NCBI RefSeq assembly: GCF_021117365.1
Contig: NZ_CP088262.1
Coordinates: 3,288,501-3,352,500 of the forward strand
DNA length: 64,000 nt
Source of the DNA: Nocardioides sp. cx-173
GTDB lineage: Bacteria > Actinomycetota > Actinomycetes > Propionibacteriales > Nocardioidaceae
Reading direction: 5' to 3'
Part shown: positions 36,945-46,481 of the stretch, one piece after another
How the letters are laid out: each line of letters starts with the position of its first letter
Numbering within the stretch: position 1 is the stretch's first letter
Made by a program: the position numbers and the translations under genes
The notes under the pieces: generated by a model
Told to the model about the DNA's origin: nothing
Seen by the model: the letters and a program-made list of their open reading frames with translations, nothing else
Databases searched by the model: none

Positions 36945-37597
36945 TCCGGGTGCTGCTGGTCGACGACCAGGACCTGTTCCGCGAGGGCGTCGCGGTCATC
37001 GTCGGCGCCCAGGAGGGCATGGAGGTGGTCGGCCAAGCCGGCGACGGCCTCCACGCCGTGCGGATGGTCGACGAGCTCGCGCCGGACGTCGTGCTCATGG
37101 ACATCCGGATGCCCGAGATGGACGGCGTCGAGGCCACCCGCCAGATCTTCCTCCCCGAGCGAGTCGCCCGACGCGAGCACCCGGTGCGGGTCATCGTGCT
37201 GACGACGTTCAACCTCGACGACCGCGCGGCCACGGCGATCCGGCACGGCGCCAGCGGGTTCCTGCTCAAGGACACGACCCCGGTGCTGCTGCGCGACGCG
37301 ATCCGCACGGTGCACGCCGGCAACGCGGTGCTCGCCCCCCAGGACCTCTCGACCCTGCTCGAGGGCCAGTTCCGGACGCAGCGGCCGGTGCCACCGGCCT
37401 ACCTGGCGCTGACGGAGAAGGAGCGCGAGGTCTTCGCGGCCGTGGCGCGCGGGTTGTCCAACACCGAGATCGCGGCGCTGGTGTTCGCCGGTGAGTCCAC
37501 GGTCAAGACCCACGTCGGCGCCATCCTGCGCAAGCTCGGCCTGCGCGACCGGGTGCAGATCGTGGTCTTCGCCCACGAGCACGCCCTGGCCGGGTGA
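36941..37597 (+). CDS. NarL/LuxR-type response regulator
   Basis: This is a 218-residue regulator with a receiver domain (Asp8-Asp9, phospho-acceptor Asp54 in VLMDIRMP, Thr in VLTTFN, Lys in LLKDTTP). The C-terminal LuxR HTH reads [22 protein letters not shown] and [17 protein letters not shown]. It is the output partner of the preceding kinase and ends the operon. It probably controls the vanX-alr-ddl-acyltransferase genes upstream, but I see no obvious inverted repeat in the 103-bp gap before 32044. Confidence 0.93.
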   Translation: MIRVLLVDDQDLFREGVAVIVGAQEGMEVVGQAGDGLHAVRMVDELAPDVVLMDIRMPEMDGVEATRQIFLPERVARREHPVRVIVLTTFNLDDRAATAIRHGASGFLLKDTTPVLLRDAIRTVHAGNAVLAPQDLSTLLEGQFRTQRPVPPAYLALTEKEREVFAAVARGLSNTEIAALVFAGESTVKTHVGAILRKLGLRDRVQIVVFAHEHALAG

Positions 37598-37601
37598 GGG
37601 G

Positions 37602-38108
37602 CTAGAAGCCGACCTTGCGCGGACCGCCGCGGACGGCCTCGCCCTTGGCCTGGGCGGTCTTCCTGAGCTGGTCCTGGAAGTCCCGCATCCGCTGCTGCAG
37701 CGCGGGGTCGGCGGCGGCCAGGATACGCAAGGCGAGCAGCCCGGCGTTGCGGGCGTTGCCGATCGCCACCGCGGCCACGGGCACCCCGGCCGGCATCTGC
37801 ACGATCGAGAGCAGCGAGTCCATGCCGTCGAGGTACTTCAGCGGCACCGGCACCCCGATCACCGGCAGCGGTGTCACGGCCGCGAGCATCCCGGGCAGGT
37901 GGGCGGCCCCGCCGGCGCCGGCGATGATGACCGAGAGCCCGCGCCCGGCCGCCTCCTTGCCGTAGGCCAGCATCTCCTCGGGCATCCGGTGCGCGGAGAC
38001 CACGTCGGCCTCGTAGGCGACGTCGAACTCCGCCAGCGCCTCGGCGGCCTCCTGCATCACCGGCCAGTCCGAGTCCGAGCCCATGACGATCCCGACGCGT
38101 GCGCTCAT
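37602..38108 (-). CDS. purE: 5-(carboxyamino)imidazole ribonucleotide mutase
   Basis: This is the 168-residue class I PurE that moves the carboxyl group of N5-CAIR to give CAIR in purine synthesis. [14 protein letters not shown] at the N-terminus, [28 protein letters not shown] and [30 protein letters not shown] are diagnostic. The ATG at 38108 is 1 bp from the purK stop. The gene ends only 4 bp from the convergent response-regulator gene, so this is a sharp border between the accessory run and the housekeeping block. Confidence 0.96.
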   Translation of the reverse strand: MSARVGIVMGSDSDWPVMQEAAEALAEFDVAYEADVVSAHRMPEEMLAYGKEAAGRGLSVIIAGAGGAAHLPGMLAAVTPLPVIGVPVPLKYLDGMDSLLSIVQMPAGVPVAAVAIGNARNAGLLALRILAAADPALQQRMRDFQDQLRKTAQAKGEAVRGGPRKVGF

Positions 38109-38109
38109 C

Positions 38110-39267
38110 TCATTCGCTTTCGTTGCCGAGGTCGCCGCGGAACCACGCCGCGGCGTGCCGCGCGCGCTCCAGACAGTCCTCGAGATCGTCGCCGTAGGCG
38201 TTGACGTGGCCCACCTTGCGGCCGGGGCGGAGCTCCTTGCCGTACAGATGCACCCGCAGGTACGGGTCCCTGGCCAGCGCATGCGGGAAGCCGTCGTACA
38301 GGCGGCCGACCTGGTCGTCGGGGCCGCCGAGGATGTTGACCATCACCGTCCATCGCGCGCGCGGCTCGGGCGAGCCGAGCGGCAGGTCCATGACGGCGCG
38401 CAGGTGGTTCTCGAACTGGGAGGTCACCGCCCCGTCCTGGGTCCAGTGGCCGGTGTTGTGGGGGCGCATCGCGAGCTCGTTGACCAGGATCCGCCCGTCC
38501 TCGGTCTCGAACAGCTCGACGGCGAGGACGCCCACGACGTCCAGGGCCCCCGCGAGGCGCAGCGCGATCTCCTGGGCCTGCCCGGACAGCCGGGGAGCGA
38601 GGTCCGGCGCGGGTGCGACGACCTCGTGGCAGATGCCGTCCTTCTGGGTCGAGGCCACCACGGCGTACGCCGCGGCCTGGCCGCTGGGCGAGCGGGCGAC
38701 GAGCGCGGAGAGCTCGCGCCGGAACGCGACCCGCTCCTCGGCCAGCAGCGCGACCCCGGCCTCGGCGGCGGCCCGGAACGGCTCGGCGCAGTCCTCGGGC
38801 GAGTCGACGAACCAGACCCCCTTGCCGTCGTACCCCCCGCGCGTGGTCTTCAGGACGCACGGGAGGCCGAACGCCTCCACCTCGGCGACGGAGGCGACCA
38901 GGGCGTGGCGCGGGCAGGGGATGTCGAGCTCGGCGAGCCGGGACCGCATGACGCCCTTGTCCTGGGCGTGGACCAGCGCCTCGGGCCCGGGTCGCACGGC
39001 GATGCCGGCCTCCTCCAGGGCATGCAGGTGCGCGGTGGGCACGTGCTCGTGGTCGAAGGTGACCGCCGCACAGCCGTCGGTGACCTTCATCAGCGTGTCG
39101 AGGTCGGTGTAGTCGCCCACGACGTGGTCGGGGATCACCTGGGCGGCGGAGACGCCGTCGGCCTCGGCCAGCAGCCGCAGGGGCAGCCCCAGGGCGATCG
39201 CGGGCTGCGCCATCATCCGGGCGAGCTGCCCGCCACCGATGACCGCGAGGGTCGGAGCAAGGGCCAC
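38110..39267 (-). CDS. purK: N5-carboxyaminoimidazole ribonucleotide synthase
   Basis: This is a 385-residue ATP-grasp enzyme that carboxylates AIR with bicarbonate and ATP, acting before Pur[19 protein letters not shown] is the PurK N-terminus. [14 protein letters not shown] and the conserved [18 protein letters not shown] near residues 255-275 mark the ATP and AIR sites. The GTG at 39267 follows a TAGGGT hexamer by 7 bases and lacks a ribosome-binding site, so the mRNA could be leaderless. The same purE-purK order is found in M. tuberculosis (Rv3275c-Rv3276c). Confidence 0.96.
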   Translation of the reverse strand: MALAPTLAVIGGGQLARMMAQPAIALGLPLRLLAEADGVSAAQVIPDHVVGDYTDLDTLMKVTDGCAAVTFDHEHVPTAHLHALEEAGIAVRPGPEALVHAQDKGVMRSRLAELDIPCPRHALVASVAEVEAFGLPCVLKTTRGGYDGKGVWFVDSPEDCAEPFRAAAEAGVALLAEERVAFRRELSALVARSPSGQAAAYAVVASTQKDGICHEVVAPAPDLAPRLSGQAQEIALRLAGALDVVGVLAVELFETEDGRILVNELAMRPHNTGHWTQDGAVTSQFENHLRAVMDLPLGSPEPRARWTVMVNILGGPDDQVGRLYDGFPHALARDPYLRVHLYGKELRPGRKVGHVNAYGDDLEDCLERARHAAAWFRGDLGNESE

Positions 39268-39287
39268 GGGGCAAACCCTAGTCGGGA

Positions 39288-39602
39288 CTACCCCGACGTC
39301 GGCTCTCCGGTCTCGAAGCGCAGGCCCCGACCCCGGATCGTGGTGATCAGGTGCGGGTCCTGCGGGTTGTCGCCCAGCTTGCGGCGGACCCAGCCCAGGT
39401 GCACGTCGATGGTCTTCGAGGAGGTCCAGAAGCTGGTGTTCCAGACCTCACGCATGAGCTCGTCGCGGGACACGACCTCGCCGGCCCGGGCGATCAGGGC
39501 GTGGACGAGGTCGAACTCCTTGCGCGACAGGGCGACCTCCTCGGTCCCCCGCCACGCTCGCCTGCTCTCGGGGTCCAGCCGGACACCCTGAACGTCGAAC
39601 AC
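39288..39602 (-). CDS. Stand-alone OmpR/PhoB-type winged-helix protein
   Basis: This is a 104-residue protein consisting only of a Trans_reg_C DNA-binding domain: VALSRKEFDLVHALIARAGEVVSR, ELMREVW, SKTIDVHLGWVRRKLGD, LITTIRGRGLRFE. There is no receiver domain, and the sequence upstream does not encode one in any frame. It may act as a phosphorylation-independent regulator. The GTG at 39602 lies 6 bases after TACCGT, and an inverted repeat covers this point. Confidence 0.88.
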   Translation of the reverse strand: MFDVQGVRLDPESRRAWRGTEEVALSRKEFDLVHALIARAGEVVSRDELMREVWNTSFWTSSKTIDVHLGWVRRKLGDNPQDPHLITTIRGRGLRFETGEPTSG

Positions 39603-39619
39603 GTCCCCACGGTAGGGAC
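39603..39619. promoter_or_regulatory. Inverted repeat over the start of the winged-helix gene
   Basis: GTCCC-CACGGTA-GGGAC spans a -10-like element (TACCGT on the minus strand) immediately before the GTG start. A site here could let the small DNA-binding protein repress itself. The arms are short (5 bp), so chance is possible. The remaining 75 bp up to the cyclase gene hold nothing I recognise. Confidence 0.3.
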
Positions 39620-39694
39620 AACGGACCCGTCAGCGTGGTGCGATCCGGCCAAATTGTCCGACCGGACTAGACGGGGCCGTACCGGGGCCGCAGG

Positions 39695-40669
39695 TCAGTG
39701 CCGACTCACGGCGAGCGGCTCGACGAGGCCGAAGCCGCGGACCGGCCGAGCCGGGAGCCGGCGGGTGTCGAACTGGTCGCTCGGCAGCGCATCGGCGGTC
39801 GCGGCGTCGACGATGATCCGGTTGCGGCGGGCGACGGCCGTGAGGCGCGCCGCCAGGTTGACCGGGGGCCCGAACACGTCGCCGAGCCGCATCACGACCG
39901 AGCCGCTCGCGAGGCCGACGCGCACATCCGGCATCCGTGGATCGCGGCCGATGACGTTGATGATCCCCTCGGCGGTGTCGTAGGCGGCGAGGGCGTCGGT
40001 GTTCACGAACAGCACCGAGTCGCCCAGGCTCTTGATGACCCGGCCCCGCTGGGTGGCGATCACGTCGGCGCAGCGCGACTCGAAGACCTCGACCAGGTCG
40101 CCGACCTTCTCGCGCGAGATCTGGTTGGACAGCGACGTGAAGCCGACGATGTCGGCGAAGCCCACGGTCAGCTGGGTCGTGTGCAGGTCCTCCTCGCCCG
40201 CCCCGAGCGCCTCCATGCGGACGACGGCGGCGGCCACGTGCCGGCGCCAGGCGTAGAGCAGCAGGGCCTCGAGGGGCTCGGCCAGGTCGTCGACCATCCG
40301 CAGCGCCGAGCCCACCCGGGTGCCGGTGGCCTGCTCACCGGCCTCGAGCTCCTCGACCCGGTGCACGAGGGCACCGACCTCCCAGTCCGCGAGGCGGGCC
40401 ATGGTCTGCCCGACCGCGCGGGTCAGGTTGACCGCGACGTCGAAGTCGAAGAGCCCGGCGTCGACGGCGCCGATCAGGGTGGAGACCGCCTCGACGTCGG
40501 CGTGCGTGAAGGCCCGCTCGCCGCCGTGCTCGGGGAAGCCCAGTGCGCGCCACAGCCGCCTGGCGTGGTCGATGGAGACGCCCGCCTCGGCGGCCACCTC
40601 CGCGGCGTTGTAGTGCGGCTTCTCGCGCAGAATCGCCTGCTCGAGGGAGTCCTCTTCCTCTTCACCCAT
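39695..40669 (-). CDS. Class III adenylate cyclase with N-terminal helix-turn-helix region
   Basis: This is a 324-residue soluble cyclase. Residues 15-60 (HYNAAEVAAEAGVSIDHARRLWRALGF) look like a MerR-like HTH. A helical regulatory segment follows, then the catalytic domain from about 165. Metal Asp is in VGFADIVGFTSLS, the adenine-selecting Lys in RVIKSLGDSVLF, the second metal Asp in SLGDS, and transition-state Asn/Arg in VFGPPVNLAARL. All catalytic residues are present, so cAMP synthesis is predicted. It resembles the Rv1264/Rv2212 group, which has an autoinhibitory, pH-responsive N-domain. No membrane segment. Confidence 0.9.
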   Translation of the reverse strand: MGEEEEDSLEQAILREKPHYNAAEVAAEAGVSIDHARRLWRALGFPEHGGERAFTHADVEAVSTLIGAVDAGLFDFDVAVNLTRAVGQTMARLADWEVGALVHRVEELEAGEQATGTRVGSALRMVDDLAEPLEALLLYAWRRHVAAAVVRMEALGAGEEDLHTTQLTVGFADIVGFTSLSNQISREKVGDLVEVFESRCADVIATQRGRVIKSLGDSVLFVNTDALAAYDTAEGIINVIGRDPRMPDVRVGLASGSVVMRLGDVFGPPVNLAARLTAVARRNRIIVDAATADALPSDQFDTRRLPARPVRGFGLVEPLAVSRH

Positions 40670-40689
40670 GCCGGTAGCCCGCCGAGCGG

Positions 40690-41196
40690 TCAGTGACCCT
40701 CTTCGAGGTTCGCGGCGCCGCCGTGGAGCTCGTGGAGGAGCTCGTTGAGGCGTCGCTGCGTGTCCTCGACGCGAGGGATGTCGGGCAGCAGGACCTGGCC
40801 ATGGGTGCTGGCGTCGCTGATGACGAGCGTGCCGCAGCCGAGCATCCGGTCGATGAGGTCCAGCTCGTAGGCGACGTCGCTGATGCGCGAGAGCGGGATG
40901 TCGTGGCCCTTGCGGGTGAGGATCCCGTGGCGGGTGATCAGCCGCCGGTTGGTGATCGTGTAGGACGCCATCCGCCAGTCCAGCGCCGGCCACACCACGA
41001 ACCACAGGATCGCCGCAGCCACCAGTGCCCAGACGACCAGCTGCGAGGTGCCGTGGTCGACGAGCACTTGGAACGCCACTCCGACCGCGAGCAGGATCAC
41101 CAGCGCCAGCAGCGGCACCAGCAGCGCCTTGGGGTGGGTGCGGGTGCTGACGACGACGCGCTCGCCGGGGTTCAGCAGCTTCGGGGAGATGGCCAC
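40690..41196 (-). CDS. PH-domain (bPH2) membrane protein
   Basis: This 168-residue protein has two adjacent transmembrane segments (about 24-45 and 52-70), then a bacterial PH domain: W.MASYTITNRRLITRHGILTRKGHDIPLSRISDVAYELDLIDRMLGCGTLVISDAS. It corresponds in position and type to Rv3278c, next to birA in mycobacteria. The role is unknown; bPH2 proteins are linked to envelope processes. The gene lies 12 bp before birA's 3' end. Confidence 0.87.
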   Translation of the reverse strand: MAISPKLLNPGERVVVSTRTHPKALLVPLLALVILLAVGVAFQVLVDHGTSQLVVWALVAAAILWFVVWPALDWRMASYTITNRRLITRHGILTRKGHDIPLSRISDVAYELDLIDRMLGCGTLVISDASTHGQVLLPDIPRVEDTQRRLNELLHELHGGAANLEEGH

Positions 41197-41208
41197 GGAC
41201 GGATCATG

Positions 41209-42027
41209 TCACTGATCGGCGGGCCTCACGTGGACGACGTCGCCGGCCGCCACGTACTGGGCACCGTCGGCGGTCTCCACCACCAGCCGGCCGCCGGGGT
41301 CCACCGCGGTGGCGCGACCGCGGAGCACCGAGCCGTCCGGGAGGTCCACCCGGACGTCCTGGCCGACGGTGACGCAGGCCGCGGCGTACGACTCCGCCAG
41401 TCGCAGGCCGGTGTGGTCGCCGCCGGCCTGCCAGGCGTCGTAGGCCTCGCGCAGCGTGCTCAGCACCGACAGCAGGACGTCGTTGCGGTCCGGCTCGACG
41501 CCGGACTCGATGGCCAGGGAGGTGGCCGTCGGCACCGGGAGCTCGTCTCGGGTCATGCCGACGTTGAGGCCGACGCCGACCACGGCCGCCGGTCCCTGCG
41601 GGGTCTCGACCCGCTCGATCAGGATGCCGGCCACCTTCTTGTCCCCGATCTGCACGTCGTTGGGCCACTTCACCCCGGCGTCGTAGCCCTGGGCCTTGAG
41701 CGCCTTGTCGACGGCGTACCCGGTGAGCAGCGGCAGCCAGGGCCACGAGCGGGTCGGCACCGTGGGGCGCAGCACCACGGAGAACGTCAGCGCCGTGCCA
41801 CGCGGGGTCTCCCAGCTCCGGTCGAGTCGCCCGCGGCCGTCGGTCTGGTGATCCGCGACGACGACGTGGCCGTCGGCGGCCCCCGCCCGAGCGCGCTCGA
41901 CGGCGAGCGCGTTGGTGGACGGCACGGCGTCCACGACCTCCACCGCGATGTCGGGGATGACGTCCGGGGTGAGTCCGGAGAGACGGGTGCTGTCGAGGGA
42001 TGGGCGCGAGGCCGAGTCCGCTGTCAC
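41209..42027 (-). CDS. birA: Biotin--[acetyl-CoA-carboxylase] ligase
   Basis: This 272-residue protein ligase activates biotin as biotinyl-AMP and attaches it to the carboxylase carrier domain (the Lys of EAMKM in the protein encoded at 58444). [29 protein letters not shown] and [20 protein letters not shown] are the catalytic motifs. There is no N-terminal HTH, so this is a monofunctional ligase that cannot repress biotin genes. The GTG at 42027 has AGGG about 7 bases before it; a GTG 6 bases upstream is possible. It is divergent from the carboxylase beta gene. Confidence 0.93.
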   Translation of the reverse strand: MTADSASRPSLDSTRLSGLTPDVIPDIAVEVVDAVPSTNALAVERARAGAADGHVVVADHQTDGRGRLDRSWETPRGTALTFSVVLRPTVPTRSWPWLPLLTGYAVDKALKAQGYDAGVKWPNDVQIGDKKVAGILIERVETPQGPAAVVGVGLNVGMTRDELPVPTATSLAIESGVEPDRNDVLLSVLSTLREAYDAWQAGGDHTGLRLAESYAAACVTVGQDVRVDLPDGSVLRGRATAVDPGGRLVVETADGAQYVAAGDVVHVRPADQ

Positions 42028-42145
42028 GGGCACTACCCTGTCGCAGCAGACCCACCCGAGGCCAGTGACCGGGCCGCAGCGACTGGCTGAATCGACTGGC
42101 CGAAGCGGCTGGTCGACCCCGCTGGACCGAGACCAGGAGAAGCGC

Positions 42146-43782
<1,637 letters not shown>

Positions 43783-43783
<1 letters not shown>

Positions 43784-44010
43784 TGGCCGGCGAGAGCGAC
43801 CAGACGCCGCCACAGCGCCCGCTGCTGCGCGTGGTCAACGGCGACGCGACCCCCGAGGAGATCGCGGCGCTGGTCGCCGTGCTGTCCGCCGCCGGCGCCA
43901 CCGCGCCGGCCGCACGGCGTACGCCGGAGTGGTCGGCGCACCACCGCAAGGCCCGCCAGACCCACTCCCCCGGCCCCGCCGGCTGGCGAAGCAGCGGACT
44001 GCCGCGCTGA
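43783..44010 (+). CDS. accE5: Acyl-CoA carboxylase epsilon subunit
   Basis: This is a 75-residue small basic protein with the accessory-subunit pattern: LLRVVNGDATPEEIAALVAVLSA at residues 14-36, then a Pro/Ala-rich linker and a basic end with W.. (EWSAHHRKARQ). Epsilon subunits stabilise actinobacterial AccA3-AccD5 complexes. It shares one base with the beta-subunit stop. The mycobacterial counterpart is Rv3281, in the same place relative to accD5 and maf. Confidence 0.85.
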
Positions 44011-44044
44011 GGTCTCCGCCGCTCCCGTGTGGAACCCTGCACCG

Positions 44045-45754
44045 GTGAGCAGACTGCGACTGGGCCCGCTGTTGCGCTACGTCGACGAGACCAGCGCGTC
44101 GATCTGGGTGGAGACCGACGGCAGGGCCACCGTCAGCGTCCGCGCCGGCGAGCACCGGGGCGAGGCGCGGACCTTCGCGGTCCACGGCCACCACTACGCG
44201 CTGGTGTGCGTGGAGGGGCTGGCACCCGGCGCCAAGACGCCGTACGCCGTGCACGTCGACGGCGAGCAGGTGTGGCCGGAGCGCGGCTCGCAGTACCCGC
44301 CGTCGCTGATCCCCACCTTCGACCCCGCGAGCCGGATGCGCGTCGCGTTCGGCTCCTGCCGGACCTCGGTGGGCCACGGCCAGGCCGGCAACGAGACGCA
44401 CGGCGTCGACGCGCTGCGCGCCTACGCACTGCGGATGGCCGGCGTCACCGACGTGGCCCACCCTGAGGACCCCGACCCGGGTGAGGAGGTCCGGTGGCCG
44501 GATCTGGTGCTCTTCCTCGGCGACCAGGTCTACGCCGACGAGACCACCGAGGAGATGCGGGAGTTCATCGCCTCGCGCCGCGACCTCGAGCAGCCGCCGT
44601 GGGACGAGCTGAAGGACTACGAGGAGTACGCCCACCTCTACCGGCTCGCCTGGACCGACCCGGCCAACCGCTGGCTGCTCTCGACCCTGCCGACGGCCAT
44701 GATCTTCGACGACCACGACGTGCGCGATGACTGGAACACCTCGCACGCGTGGAAGCAGGAGATGGAGGCCACCGACTGGTGGCGCGACCGGATCGTCGCC
44801 GGCCTGGCGTCGTACTGGGTCTACCAGCACCTGGGGAACCTGAGCCCCCGCGAGCGCGCCGAGGACGAGATCTGGTCGCGCATCGTCGCCCACGAGGGCG
44901 AGGACGAGTACGACGCCGGCCCGCTGCTCGACGAGTTCGCGGAGCGCGCGGACCAGCAGCCGTCCTCCTACCGGTGGAGCTACGCGCGCCGGCTCGGCGA
45001 CCAGGCCCGCCTGGTCGTGGTGGACTCGCGCGCCGCCCGGGTGCTGCACCCCGAGCACCGCACGATGCTGGACGACAGCGAGCTGGCCTGGCTCGACGAG
45101 CAGCTGCGCGGCGACGTCGACCACCTGCTGATCGGCACGTCGCTGCCGTTCCTCCTGGCGCCCGGCCTGCACTACGTGGAGGCGTTCAGCGAGGCGCTCG
45201 CGGGCGGCGCCTGGGGCCGGCGGCTCGCCAAGATCGGCGAGCGGATCCGCACGGGCGCCGACCTGGAGCACTGGGCGGCCTTCCAGGAGGGCTTCCAGAT
45301 CGTCACCGCGATGGTGCTCGAGGTGGCGCGCGGCGAGCGCGGACGCGCCCCCGAGACGGTCACGTTCCTGTCCGGCGACGTCCACCACAGCTACGTCTCC
45401 GAGGCGCGCCCCACGCGTCGCGCCGCCCGCGGGCACAAACCGGTGCGCAGCCGCATCGTGCAGGCGGTCTGCTCCCCGATCCGCAACCCGCTCTCACGCC
45501 GGTGGCGCTTCGCCACGGCGTTCCTGTCCTACGGCGTCGCCGGCCCTCTCGGCCGCGTGGTGGCGCGCTCGGCGAAGGTGCCGGACGCCCCCTTGACGTG
45601 GCGGCTGCTCAAGGGGCCCTGGTTCGACAACAACCTGGCGAGCCTGGAGGTGACACCGCGCGGGCTGCGCCTGTGGTGGGCCAAGGGCCAGGTCGACGGC
45701 GACGACCACGAGCACCCGCGGCTGGTGACCGTCGCCGACCTCACCATCGGCTGA
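44045..45754 (+). CDS. PhoD-like alkaline phosphatase/phosphodiesterase
   Basis: This is a 569-residue metallophosphoesterase of the PhoD-like group. FGSCR, LVLFLGDQVYADE, MIFDDHDVRDDW and TFLSGDVHHSYVSEA provide the metal ligands. An N-terminal beta-sandwich-like part (1-95) precedes the catalytic domain. There is no signal peptide or Tat motif (RRxFLK), so unlike classical secreted PhoD it appears cytoplasmic. The insertion between accE5 and maf breaks the order seen in mycobacteria. The start is taken at GTG 44045; a GTG at 44027 is possible. Confidence 0.87.
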   Translation: MSRLRLGPLLRYVDETSASIWVETDGRATVSVRAGEHRGEARTFAVHGHHYALVCVEGLAPGAKTPYAVHVDGEQVWPERGSQYPPSLIPTFDPASRMRVAFGSCRTSVGHGQAGNETHGVDALRAYALRMAGVTDVAHPEDPDPGEEVRWPDLVLFLGDQVYADETTEEMREFIASRRDLEQPPWDELKDYEEYAHLYRLAWTDPANRWLLSTLPTAMIFDDHDVRDDWNTSHAWKQEMEATDWWRDRIVAGLASYWVYQHLGNLSPRERAEDEIWSRIVAHEGEDEYDAGPLLDEFAERADQQPSSYRWSYARRLGDQARLVVVDSRAARVLHPEHRTMLDDSELAWLDEQLRGDVDHLLIGTSLPFLLAPGLHYVEAFSEALAGGAWGRRLAKIGERIRTGADLEHWAAFQEGFQIVTAMVLEVARGERGRAPETVTFLSGDVHHSYVSEARPTRRAARGHKPVRSRIVQAVCSPIRNPLSRRWRFATAFLSYGVAGPLGRVVARSAKVPDAPLTWRLLKGPWFDNNLASLEVTPRGLRLWWAKGQVDGDDHEHPRLVTVADLTIG

Positions 45755-45769
45755 CCGTAGGGTCGTGCC

Positions 45770-46375
45770 GTGCCCACCCTCGTCCTCGCCTCGGCCTCCC
45801 CCGCCCGCCTCGCCACGCTGCGCAGCGCCGGCATCGACCCGGTGGTGATCGTGTCCGGGGTCGACGAGTCGCAGCTCGACGGGCTGCCGCCCGCCGAGCT
45901 CGCACTCCAGCTCGCCGAGCTCAAGTGCGCCGCCGTGGCCGAGCGTGACGACCTGCCCACCGACGCGCTGGTGCTCGGCTGCGACTCGGTGCTCGAGCTG
46001 GACGGCCGCGCCCACGGCAAGCCGGCCGACGCCGACGACGCCGTACGCCGCTGGCGCGCCATGCGCGGCCGCTCCGGGGTCCTCCACACCGGCCACTGCC
46101 TGCGCGACACCGGGTCGGGCCGCGTCGCTGCCGCCGCCGCCTCGACCACGGTGCACTTCGCGGACGTGAGCGACGAGGAGGTGGCCGCCTACGTGGCGAC
46201 CGGCGAGCCGCTGCATGTGGCCGGCGCCTTCACCGTCGACGGGCTGGGCGGGGCGTTCGTGACCGGGATCGAGGGCGACCACCACAACGTCGTGGGCCTG
46301 AGCCTGCCGCTGGTGCGCGAGCTCCTGGCCGAGCTGGGTGCGTCGTGGACGGCTCTCTGGTCGCGCGACGCGTAG
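45770..46375 (+). CDS. maf: Maf-like nucleotide pyrophosphatase
   Basis: This is a 201-residue Maf/YhdE house-cleaning enzyme, predicted to hydrolyse non-canonical nucleoside triphosphates. LVLASASPARLATLRSAG is at the N-terminus (the usual SPRR is SPAR here), CDSVLELDGRAHGKP has the catalytic Asp region, and GAFTVDGLGGAFVTGIEGDHHNVVGL is at the end. It lies 15 bp after the phosphatase gene. The equivalent gene in M. tuberculosis, Rv3282, follows accE5 directly. Confidence 0.93.
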   Translation: MPTLVLASASPARLATLRSAGIDPVVIVSGVDESQLDGLPPAELALQLAELKCAAVAERDDLPTDALVLGCDSVLELDGRAHGKPADADDAVRRWRAMRGRSGVLHTGHCLRDTGSGRVAAAAASTTVHFADVSDEEVAAYVATGEPLHVAGAFTVDGLGGAFVTGIEGDHHNVVGLSLPLVRELLAELGASWTALWSRDA

Positions 46376-46481
46376 GCTGGCGCCACCGGGCAGGTGCATG
46401 GGGCACGCCGGAGTCTTGAGCCGATCTTGCACATCGGTGGAGGTTCCTGCGGGCCGGTCTTGAGCGTTCAGGCCCACACTG

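Noticed and set aside
39288..39602. Winged-helix gene as a truncated response regulator
   Set aside because: No receiver remnants are found upstream in any frame, so it appears to be naturally short rather than broken.
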